Source: Roseateles_C aquae (GTDB lineage: Bacteria > Pseudomonadota > Gammaproteobacteria > Burkholderiales > Burkholderiaceae_C). Taken from it: 64,000 nt of DNA. The translations under genes were made by a program, and so were the position numbers. The notes beneath the pieces are model-generated. The model saw nothing but the letters and a program-made list of their open reading frames with translations, searched no databases and was not told the origin of the DNA. Each line of letters begins with the position of its first letter. Positions within the stretch are counted from its first letter, which is position 1. Shown piece by piece: positions 55,760 to 63,591 of the stretch. The stretch spans positions 310,001-374,000 of the forward strand of contig NZ_JAVXZY010000003.1 of the NCBI RefSeq assembly GCF_032337115.1, written 5' to 3'.

Positions 55760-58084
55760 TCAGCCTGGCAGCAGGGCTGTGTTGACGCCCAGCTGCTGCG
55801 GCAGGGTCTTCGCGACGGATTGCAATGCCTGGCGAGCCCGGTCAAGGCTTACGGTGGCGGGGTCGTAGGCTAGGCCCAGATGCAGCATGTCGCCCTGGCG
55901 ATCCATTAGGAAGAGCAGCTCAAGGCGTTCCAGCTGCTGTGGGATGAGCGCGAACCGTTGGACGGCTGCGGCCAGATCCTGGGCGCCAACGCCGCTCACG
56001 AGGGCGTGCTGAAGCAATGGCACGCGCTTGCGCCAATACGCCAGCTTGTGTGAGTGCTGCTGGATGAAGAAGCCGACGGTACGGTGAGTTATCAGGCGGC
56101 CTCGTAGCGACGATTCATAGGACTCCCGCGCTTCGGCGCTGGCCACAGCAGCGGCCGGTACAGGGAAGGGCACATCCCCGTCCGGTGACAGGCCAACGCT
56201 GTCGCTACCTTGGTCCAGGCTGGCAATGGCAGCGAGCATGGCCGCCTCAAGTGCTACCGGCTCCGGCATGCCCAGTTCGTCGAGTGGCAGCAGCAGGGCC
56301 GGCAGTGTGACGTCATGGACGTGCGTGGCCTTTGCGGTCGCTGCGATCCTGCGATCTTCCATCTCGGGCTCAGCCAGCGAGACCCAGAACGCCTCGCTCT
56401 CTCGGTAGGCCGCACCAGTGAAGGGGCGCCTTTGGGTCGAGGCCACTGGCATTTCTTTGTCGAATTGAGCGAGCTCGCGCATCTCTTTGAGGATGTCCGC
56501 ATGGATCTGAGGACGACCGGGCAGGACGAGGCGCTCGCGGGCTGCTTCCGCAAAGGCCCCCAGGAATGCTTTCTGGCGTTCGATCGGCATTCCTAGGTTT
56601 TCAAGCATGTAGCAGAACACCCAGTTGTATCCGGGATCGGGAATCCACGTCACGCCATCCAGGCGCATAAAGGCGTCCTCCACCAGATTGACGGCCGTCT
56701 CGGCGTCCATCGTGTAGTGGCGCCAGCCGTAGCCTTTGCCTTGCAGGTCAAAGGTGTTGCGCTTGTACCAGACGGGTGTGGTCACGTCGCAGAACCAGAT
56801 CTGCACCCTTGTGAAGTCCGGTTGGATCTCCTCCAGGAACGCCATCGTGTCGGCAATGGTGTCGTAGGTCTCGCCCGGGAAACCCACCTGCACGGAGATC
56901 ATTGTGCGAATACCCAAGCGCTTGAAGATGGGCATCGTCCGGCGGAAGTCAGCCTTGTGCGCGGTCTTGTCCATGTTGCGCAGGACAATCTCCGAGGCGG
57001 ATTCCAAGCCGAGGAAGACACCGATGCAGCCAGCCTGCTTCATCAGTTCGATCGCCTCTTCGTCAGCTTGGTCGCAACGGAAGAAGCAGTGCCACTTGAA
57101 TCCGTACTGCTTACGGATCATCAGTTGCATCAGGTCTTTGAACTTCTTCTTCGGGACGTTGAATGTCGCGTCCACGAAGAAGATATGCGTGATCGCACCG
57201 GCGGCCTTGATGGCATCCAGTTCCTGTTCGATACGTTCGAGCGGCAAGGTCACGTAGCGTTCGTTGCCATGCTCAGGGAAAGAGCAGAAGGCGCAGGCGT
57301 AGGGGCAACCATCGGAGATGCGGATGTTCGCCCAGCCAGACTTGGCGTAGTCCGCAGCGAACAATTGGTAATCCACCATGTTCTGCGCCAGTGGGGTGTG
57401 ATCCTTGACCTTTTCAGTCACCTTGTACCCGCGGCCCTCACGGTAGGCGAGGTTAGGGATGGTATCGAGTGGAGTACCATGACGCAGTGCGTCAATCAGC
57501 TTGGTGAGTGTTTGCTCGCCTTCTCTTGAATAGCAGTAAAAGTCCGCATCGAGGTAGCGAAAGAGCGGTTTCAGATACTCTGGCTCGCGCTCTTCCGCCT
57601 GCTTAGAGATATAGGGCCCACCCGCAATGATTTTGACGTCCTTGCGAACACTGCGCACGAAGCGGACGACCTCCCAGATGTTTTGCTCGAAAACATACAT
57701 CGTGCCGGTTAGGACCACGGCATGGTAATTGTTTTCGAGCAACAGTTTGCGCAAGCGCTCCTTCTCGTCTTGGAATAGATTGACGTAGTCGAAGGAATAA
57801 CCGCGCTTGTTCAGATAACTGCCGAGGTAGGCAATCGCAGTCCAAAAGCAATCACCGTTGTAGAAGGTGCGCCTCTCGTGCTCAGGACGACCCTCGTTGT
57901 AGAGGGTCGTCAACATGTCTTGGCCCTGAAGATGGTCGCCTTCGTAGTTGACGCAATTGAATTGCAGATCACGGAAAGCAACGTGATCACGTCCACTGGA
58001 GGCCGCCATATTCTCGAGAATTCCGTAGTAATCTCGAAAACTCATTTCATTGTGACCGACCAGCAAGCAATCGACGGTTGACAT
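55760..58084 (-). CDS. B12-binding radical SAM methyltransferase with condensation-like C-terminal tail
   Basis: A 774-residue protein. Residues 1-200 form a cobalamin-binding-type domain (MSTVDCLLVGHNEMSFRDYY), and the radical SAM core has CxxxCxxC at Cys260, Cys264 and Cys267 (DGCPYACAFCS), with FFVDATFNVPKKKF and the VGFPGET segment. The start resembles PhpK-type methyltransferases. From about residue 555 an unusual tail resembles the C-terminal half of an NRPS condensation domain (YRESEAFWVSLAEPE; LFLMDRQGDMLHLGLAYDPATVSLDRA). ATG 58084 has AGGA eight bases upstream. Confidence 0.85.
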   Translation of the reverse strand: MSTVDCLLVGHNEMSFRDYYGILENMAASSGRDHVAFRDLQFNCVNYEGDHLQGQDMLTTLYNEGRPEHERRTFYNGDCFWTAIAYLGSYLNKRGYSFDYVNLFQDEKERLRKLLLENNYHAVVLTGTMYVFEQNIWEVVRFVRSVRKDVKIIAGGPYISKQAEEREPEYLKPLFRYLDADFYCYSREGEQTLTKLIDALRHGTPLDTIPNLAYREGRGYKVTEKVKDHTPLAQNMVDYQLFAADYAKSGWANIRISDGCPYACAFCSFPEHGNERYVTLPLERIEQELDAIKAAGAITHIFFVDATFNVPKKKFKDLMQLMIRKQYGFKWHCFFRCDQADEEAIELMKQAGCIGVFLGLESASEIVLRNMDKTAHKADFRRTMPIFKRLGIRTMISVQVGFPGETYDTIADTMAFLEEIQPDFTRVQIWFCDVTTPVWYKRNTFDLQGKGYGWRHYTMDAETAVNLVEDAFMRLDGVTWIPDPGYNWVFCYMLENLGMPIERQKAFLGAFAEAARERLVLPGRPQIHADILKEMRELAQFDKEMPVASTQRRPFTGAAYRESEAFWVSLAEPEMEDRRIAATAKATHVHDVTLPALLLPLDELGMPEPVALEAAMLAAIASLDQGSDSVGLSPDGDVPFPVPAAAVASAEARESYESSLRGRLITHRTVGFFIQQHSHKLAYWRKRVPLLQHALVSGVGAQDLAAAVQRFALIPQQLERLELLFLMDRQGDMLHLGLAYDPATVSLDRARQALQSVAKTLPQQLGVNTALLPG

Positions 58085-58140
58085 ACTTTTTTTCCTAGGG
58101 GCTACATCAACAGGGAGGTGGCTGAGGCAATGCCCCTCGT

Positions 58141-59121
58141 TTACAGTGGGCGGCGCGCCACGATTTGGAACGAGGTTGTCGGATTGACGCACTCACCGGG
58201 CGTCACGACCGCGCTGTAATCCAGTTCGTAATCGGCGAACAGGGTTTCCAGTTGCTCCGGTGAGGTCAGCATGTGACGGGTGTGAACAGACGCGAATACG
58301 GCGACTTGCTCGGAGAACTCCTCACGCGTAACGCCCATGCGGCGGAATAGGAAGGTGTCGCGATCGAATAGCGACATGGCGCGCGTGTAAAACACCTGGC
58401 GAAGTTCCGGCGTAGTCGGGCCGCCGACCATGGCCGTCGTCACGACCGAGCCGCCCGGCTTAAGCAGATGACGCCAGCGCTCCGTGATCTGCGGCTTGAG
58501 CGGATCTGCCAGCACCGTCAGGAACTCGTCGGTCACCACGATGTCAAAGCGGCCATCCAGCTCGGCACTGTCTGTGATGATGTTCTGGACCTTGGTTTCA
58601 ATGGACATACCAAATTTGTCGGCATACCACTTGCTCGCAGCAATCGGGGTCTCACAGATGTCCCACAGGGTGATGCGCGGGGCGGCATTCACTGCGGCAG
58701 CCGCTTCATGGACCATGGCTAACATGCCCCAGTCCGCCGCGGCCGAGATGAAGAGTTCGCAATCAGGTTTAGCGGCCAGCAGCTGACCCAGAGCGCGCAT
58801 GTAGAACGGATACCAAGGCGGAGTGGCCACCATGTCAACAAGGCGCAGGTACTGCCAAGTCGAGTGGTACCAATCGCAGCTGTTGACGTGGTCCTTCTCG
58901 TTGTCCTTGGCCCAAGCTTCCATGCCACCCTGGTGCTTGCCACGGCACTTGTTTTCGGACCAAGCATTCATCAGCGGGGCGGACTCAAGCAGCAGTTCCC
59001 GAATGTGGAAGTCGACCGTGTAGCCCAGGCCGTTGTTGACATCCAAAGCGCGACGGCGGTTTTGCGGTACGGGGTCGTCGATTTGGAGTTGTGTTTCAAG
59101 GTTTTTGACTTTAGTGAGCAC
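58141..59121 (-). CDS. Class I SAM-dependent methyltransferase
   Basis: A 326-residue protein. The SAM-binding part is divergent: LFISAAADWGMLAMVHEAAAAV in place of the usual GxGxG, then ITLWDICETPI (acidic ribose-binding residue), FDIVVTDEFLTVL and LLKPGGSVVTTAMVGG, a typical motif III. The N-terminal 90 residues (DFHIRELLLESAPLMNAW, NSCDWYHSTWQYLRL) probably form a substrate lid. The target is unknown. A ten-G tract lies 20 bases before its start, on the promoter side. Confidence 0.8.
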   Translation of the reverse strand: MLTKVKNLETQLQIDDPVPQNRRRALDVNNGLGYTVDFHIRELLLESAPLMNAWSENKCRGKHQGGMEAWAKDNEKDHVNSCDWYHSTWQYLRLVDMVATPPWYPFYMRALGQLLAAKPDCELFISAAADWGMLAMVHEAAAAVNAAPRITLWDICETPIAASKWYADKFGMSIETKVQNIITDSAELDGRFDIVVTDEFLTVLADPLKPQITERWRHLLKPGGSVVTTAMVGGPTTPELRQVFYTRAMSLFDRDTFLFRRMGVTREEFSEQVAVFASVHTRHMLTSPEQLETLFADYELDYSAVVTPGECVNPTTSFQIVARRPL

Positions 59122-59140
59122 GGTTCATCCTTCGTTCACA

Positions 59141-59150
59141 GGGGGGGGGG
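59141..59150. repeat. Ten-base poly-G tract upstream of the methyltransferase gene
   Basis: An uninterrupted G10 (C10 on the coding strand) lies 20 bases before the methyltransferase start at 59121, where it could alter promoter or leader spacing by slippage. Confidence 0.7.
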
Positions 59151-59224
59151 CACAAGGGGCGCGGGCGCGCAATTTCTCCCAGCCGCCGTCGGGTCTGCAG
59201 TGGCCAGGGGATTCGGAGAAGGCT

Positions 59225-59872
59225 TCAGTGGCCGGAAAGGCTCGAAACTGCTTCGGTAAGCAGCCGAACGCCGAGCAGCCCCAGCACACCGGCAACCAGC
59301 CGGTCGATCACGGACTTCGAGCGAAGGTAAAGGTCGCGAGGCCGGCGGTTCGAGAAGAATGCGGCCACGACGGCATACCAGCAGAACTCCACCAGGAATA
59401 CTCCGGGCACCAAAGCGATGAGCAGTCCGGTCGGGGGCTCCGGAGGTAGGAAGGCAGTGAAGATGCTGCCGTATACAACGCCAGTTTTGGGGTTGCTCAT
59501 CTGGGTCATCAGCGAAAGACTGAAGACCTTGCCAAGGGGCGCTGGCGCCGCCCCCGGACTCCGGGTCTGTAAGACGAGCGGCTCTTTGGCGCCGCGCCAG
59601 ATTCGGTACGCTAGGTAGAGCAGGTACGCACCACCAGCCAAGCGAAGCGCTGCATACAGTGAAGGCACCTCGCGGAGCAGCGCGGCAAGCCCGGCTAACG
59701 CTAGGCAGGCAAAGGCGGCACCGCCAAGGCCCATCCCAAGGGCTGCCGCTAGACCCGCCCGACGGGAGTGGAGCATCGAAGTCCGGCACACAAGCACAAA
59801 GCTTGGGCCTGGGCTGATTGCCCCTGCTAGCAGGGCCAGCAGGATGCCTGAAAAGGCAGCCGTTGCATTCAT
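59225..59872 (-). CDS. LysE family amino-acid exporter
   Basis: A 215-residue inner-membrane protein with six hydrophobic segments and the LysE/RhtB pattern: ALLAGAISPGPSFVLVCRTSM at the N-terminus, GMGLGGAAFACLALAGLAALL, RLAGGAYLLYLAYRIWRGAKEPL and SNPKTGVVYGSIFTAFLP. Members export amino acids such as lysine, arginine and homoserine analogues. It is the rightmost intact gene of the cluster and suits export of an amino-acid-type product or intermediate. Confidence 0.9.
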   Translation of the reverse strand: MNATAAFSGILLALLAGAISPGPSFVLVCRTSMLHSRRAGLAAALGMGLGGAAFACLALAGLAALLREVPSLYAALRLAGGAYLLYLAYRIWRGAKEPLVLQTRSPGAAPAPLGKVFSLSLMTQMSNPKTGVVYGSIFTAFLPPEPPTGLLIALVPGVFLVEFCWYAVVAAFFSNRRPRDLYLRSKSVIDRLVAGVLGLLGVRLLTEAVSSLSGH

Positions 59873-61023
59873 CTAGAGTCCCTCACTCTTGCCGGTGCAA
59901 GCCGCGCCACTTTAGGAGTGGTTTGCGACAGAATTATTGTCATGAGATGTCAGTTGCACCCGACATGCTCAACCCATACGTTTACCGGTGCATCGGCAGC
60001 CATGGATAGAGATGCAAAAGACGGCCTGCCAACACGTTATTTGTAAGCGTCAATAACTGAATTGCGTTGCTTTGCAAGATGACCGCTGCGACGCATTTCA
60101 TTTGAATGCGTTCTATTCAGTCCTTGCCTCGGCGGTTGATGCGACTGTCAGACAGCTGGAGCATCGTTCTTGTGGTGCTCGATCTGCGCAGCCAAGACCG
60201 AATCAACCACCGTCGTTAAGAAGACGCGGACTGTAGGCGGCGTGAGAAATCGACAGTAGTCGTAAGGCCTAACAGCTTGATAGACTGCAAAAGGTGTGAT
60301 AACAGTTATCGGTTGCGCCTGGCGATCCAGTCTCGATCGCGACGGTAACTTCGGGGTGAGTCCGCTGCGCAGCTTTCCTATGCGCGGTGACAGGCTGGGC
60401 TGAGGAGCTTTGAAGGGAAAGCGGTAGCGGCGGCGCAGGCCGAGCCGGGAGGCGAGGCGAGCCTGGTGGGCGACGTGTTCAGGGAAACTTCACAAGAACA
60501 CTCGGCAGACACCCTGTAAACGCAAGCCCTGTAGCAAGTACTGGAACAGAGGCTGCCCCAGCACATGGGGCCGCAGGCACAGATGGTCCTGCAGGCCTTG
60601 CCCCCCCCAATTGGAAGGTGGGCCGGGCGGCGCGCCTGCATGGCAGCTGGAACAGTTGCAGGAGGCGTACGAAGTGCCGCAGGGGGACGTGGAGCAGGCA
60701 CTGGCAGTGATCTGCGGCGAGTAGCTGGGTGGCCCGACGGGCAAGATCGGCAGGCAGTCGACCACGGTGAGGAACAACGGGCACGCTGTTCTAGCACTTC
60801 TTTTGGTTGGCTGCTGTCAGCTCATTCGTCGCGGCTACTCGACGTCGAGCACGAAAGCCGTATTGATCGCACGGCGCTTGACGTACTTTCCGTGCCAGAG
60901 TCATTGTTGCCCGTCGGTTACAAGGGCTCCGACGGACTTTTCCGTCGCGGCAGGTATTGGCTAGATCAATGACTTGGCAGCGATGATCCCGACTAACTCT
61001 ATTGTTCGAGTCACCTGGCTGGT
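59873..61023. other. Gene-poor right part of the island with decayed coding traces
   Basis: No intact gene is supported. A 13-base perfect palindrome GATAACAGTTATC lies at 60298-60310. Around 60515-60725 one strand reads as a broken frame (in-frame stop, shift at a C8 run near 60601) ending QLEQLQEAYEVPQGDVEQAL, resembling the end of a PqqD-type domain. At about 60840-60972 a short open end reads RIDRTALDVLSVPESLLP. These look like remnants; none can be assigned. Confidence 0.4.
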
Positions 61024-61049
61024 TGTTCTTGGGAATTAAGTCGTAAACA
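61024..61049 (+). mobile_element. Transposon-end-like motif, right copy
   Basis: TGTTCTT then GGGAATTAAGTCGTAAACA (61031-61049) repeats the left-end motif in the same orientation, with a single repeat unit and one base deleted. The following 90 bases match the left copy at about 90%. Confidence 0.65.
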
Positions 61050-61063
61050 CGGGCTGAGCGCCG

Positions 61064-61264
61064 ATGCGGCCTGGCGACCAAAAGCCGGATTGCGGGAGCA
61101 AGCTTGTCTTCGCGGCTGACGCCGACCGGCTAAGCCGGGAGTTGCTCCAGTGGCTCCCGGGCGAAACCCTGTTCAGCCTTGTGGGCCGGCTCCATCAGCT
61201 GTGGGGTCATCGACTGGCTGATCAAACGGCGGATCCCGTCCATGAGGAGCGGGCCAAATCTTGA
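61064..61264 (+). pseudogene. Truncated tniQ-like gene, right copy
   Basis: The frame from ATG 61064 reads MRPGDQKPDCGSKLVFAADA and then LLQWLPGETLFSLVGRLHQLWGHRL. The LPGETLFSLVGRLHQL segment matches the N-terminal signature of TniQ/TnsD-type proteins, which guide transposition of Tn5053/Tn7-like elements. It stops after 66 codons, against several hundred residues in intact proteins, and no tniA or tniB gene is nearby. It is a dead fragment at the right edge of the island. Confidence 0.55.
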
Positions 61265-61809
61265 ACGACCTGGATGTTCATGTGTATGGGGCAAGGTATC
61301 TGGGAGTGGGAACCTCGCCCTCATTCCTTGAGTCGGGCCTTCTTGATCCCCTCGAAGTTGAACTGCATCCACTCTTCTTTCCAGAGCTGGTCGTACGGGA
61401 TGTCTGTCGACGAGGGCGGCGGGGCGCAGCGCTGGTCACGCGGGTGGGGCGGCTGCATCGCCAGGAAGATGCTGCACTGGGAGAAGGTTGTCTCGGCGAT
61501 CTCGGACGATCGCTGATGATCAAGCTTGTTCTCTTGGCTGCCAGGTTCGAACCGACGGATACGCCGGAAACCATGGTGCAAGACATGGCGTCAAACGGCG
61601 ATGCCTTCCTTGCTGGCGTTTGGGCGGCACGGATCAACAATGCCGATTGAGCGCCTGCATATCACCTGCAGCGCTTCAACGTCGAACGGGTGGCCGGGGC
61701 TGAGCGGCTGCGGCCAGGACGATTTGCACAAAGGCCCTGTCGGGCGGTCTGCGGCCAGAGCCCCCCGGGGACCCACTCCGGTATGAGCGTGCTCCGAATC
61801 CCCCGCTGC
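61265..61809. other. Region without a convincing gene
   Basis: A minus-strand frame (61581-61321) ends DIPYDQLWKEEWMQFNFEG then IKKARLKE, which looks like a real protein terminus, but its first half is Pro/Arg-rich without pattern, so it may be a gene remnant. Plus-strand frames look like shadows. Confidence 0.3.
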
Positions 61810-63075
61810 CTACAGCAGCAGCAATGCTGCTGCGGCCAGCGCAGTCGGGCCGAGGGCACCCAGCAGCAAGCCGCCGGCGCCGATGGACTCGTCCTCGAAG
61901 CCACGCTTGAGCAGGGCCACCCCGGCAGGGTTGGGGGCATTGGCGATCACGGTCAGGCCACCACCGGCGACAGCACCGGCCACCAACATGTACTTGGACT
62001 GATCGGAGATGCCCGCGATGAGTGAGCCAAGGTAGGTCAGCGCAGCGTTGTCAGTGATCGCAGTCAGGCCGAGCGCGCCAAAGAACAAGGCCAAGGGCTG
62101 CAGGCTGGAAACGATGGGCTGCAGCCACCAAGCCTGCAGACCGCCAAGCACCACCAGTCCGGCCAGGAAGAAGGCCACCAGCAGGGCTTCCTTGAGGATC
62201 AACGGGCTCTGGTGCCGCTCATAGGCCTGAGTGAAGCCCAGAAACATCAGGAACAGGCCGAGAAAGGCCACGGGATGATGAGCCAACAAAACCACGCCGG
62301 CCAGCAGTGTCAGGTGGACCAGCACGACCGGGACAGGCACCGCGGCTTCTGCAGTTGATCCCTCGGTTGGCGGCGCTTGAAGATGCTTGCGAAGCATGAA
62401 CGTGGCGACGGTTGCGTTGATGAGGACCGCAGCAACTGCCTTCCAGCCAAAGTTCGAGAACATGAAGGCACTGTCCCACTGCCAGGTGCTCGCCACCATC
62501 AGCACCGGTGGCGCAGCATAGGAAGTCAGCGTGCCGCCAATCGACACGTTGACAAACAGCACGCCCAGACCGAGGTATTTGAGCCACTCAGGCACGGTCG
62601 GTCGGAATACTTGCGGCGCCAGCATGAGGGCCGCGATGGTCATCGCTGCGGGCTCGGTAATCAGCGAACCCATCACGGGCACGGCCGCGAGTCCCAACCA
62701 AGCGCTGACCAGCGGCGTCGGCAGCGGCGCAAGGCGAGCAATGCTGTCGACCAGCCAGACCACGGAGCGCAGGACGGGCCTAGATGCCGCAACGACCATC
62801 ACGACGAAGACGAACAGGGGCTCGGTGTAGTTGCGCGACTCTGCGTAGGAGAGGGCCTGTTGCCCGCCCTGCAAGATGGCCATTGTGAGGACCAGTGCCA
62901 TGGCCCAGAAGCCGAAGACGACCTCCACCTCGCCGAGCAGGTGGAACAGCCCTGCGTGTTTGGGAAAGCGGTGGGAAAGGCGTTCGAACTGCTTGGCGGC
63001 AAAGGTATGTGCCAGTGCCAGCACAAAGATGGCGAGGGCAATGTACTGGAGCGTCTGATCGGTCGTCGGATTCAT
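61810..63075 (-). CDS. Putative Na+/H+ antiporter
   Basis: A 421-residue membrane protein with about eleven hydrophobic segments, of the putative Na+/H+ antiporter family PF07399. Visible blocks are VFGFWAMALVLTMAIL, PVMGSLITEPAAMTIAALML, SIGGTLTSYAAPPVLMVA and GALGLTAITDNAALTYLGSL, with conserved acidic residues inside membrane segments. The ATG at 63075 is preferred over 63192, since the extra residues are Cys/Arg-rich and unlike the family. It lies just outside the island. Confidence 0.88.
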   Translation of the reverse strand: MNPTTDQTLQYIALAIFVLALAHTFAAKQFERLSHRFPKHAGLFHLLGEVEVVFGFWAMALVLTMAILQGGQQALSYAESRNYTEPLFVFVVMVVAASRPVLRSVVWLVDSIARLAPLPTPLVSAWLGLAAVPVMGSLITEPAAMTIAALMLAPQVFRPTVPEWLKYLGLGVLFVNVSIGGTLTSYAAPPVLMVASTWQWDSAFMFSNFGWKAVAAVLINATVATFMLRKHLQAPPTEGSTAEAAVPVPVVLVHLTLLAGVVLLAHHPVAFLGLFLMFLGFTQAYERHQSPLILKEALLVAFFLAGLVVLGGLQAWWLQPIVSSLQPLALFFGALGLTAITDNAALTYLGSLIAGISDQSKYMLVAGAVAGGGLTVIANAPNPAGVALLKRGFEDESIGAGGLLLGALGPTALAAAALLLL

Positions 63076-63202
63076 GGTTGTGACAGTTCCGCGCGGCGGC
63101 CCGACCAGCGCAATCAACCTGCGGCACCGGGAGTCGGTGCAGCACCCGGCGCGAGTGTAGCCCGCTGGCTTTGTTCCAGGTTCACAACCCAAAGGCAGGT
63201 GG

Positions 63203-63424
63203 CCCTAGGAAGGTCTGCACAAGTCGGCGCGAGTCTCGCAAGGTGGGCAGGGCTTGGCGGGTGCTTGCCCTGCGGCTTGAGGAGAAGGATGCCCCCACGG
63301 GCTCGGCGCTGCCTGGCTGTCGGGCCACCGGCCCGAGCTTCGCAGCGCGCCGGAAGTCACTGCTCTAAGGTCGCCCTTTTCGCTCAACCGTGACCCACGC
63401 CGACGTATGCAGACCTTCCCTAGG
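63203..63424. repeat. Large imperfect inverted repeat in the intergenic region
   Basis: CCCTAGGAAGGTCTGCACAA (63203-63222, continuing to about 63228) matches the reverse complement of 63399-63424 at most positions. The arms are about 170 bases apart and contain no gene, so this could be a small non-autonomous element. The whole stretch 63076-63591 is otherwise without a supported gene. Confidence 0.5.
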
Positions 63425-63591
63425 TCTGAGCGGGCCTGCGTGGCGTGATGAGCCGTCTGGCGTCAAGGGGGTACAGCCCCCGGGGGTCGAGGACTTGCGC
63501 CTTGATCAGGGCAGAGTGCGTCGGCCCTGGGAAGGAATTGCGCTTCGGCGATGGGGCCGCGATGATCCGGCATCCTCAGCAGGGAGGTTCT

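Noticed and set aside
55760..58084. Phosphinate (P-methyl) natural product, from the PhpK-like radical SAM enzyme
   Set aside because: No phosphoenolpyruvate mutase or other phosphonate gene is in the window, so methylation at carbon is more likely.
60378..60797. 139-codon minus-strand gene
   Set aside because: Composition is Cys/Ser/Arg/Pro-rich with no pattern and no ribosome site; it overlaps decayed sequence on the other strand.
44079..61264. A CRISPR-associated transposon or active Tn7-like element
   Set aside because: Only ends and tniQ-like fragments remain. No transposase, ATPase or cas gene is present, and the ends are in direct, not inverted, orientation.
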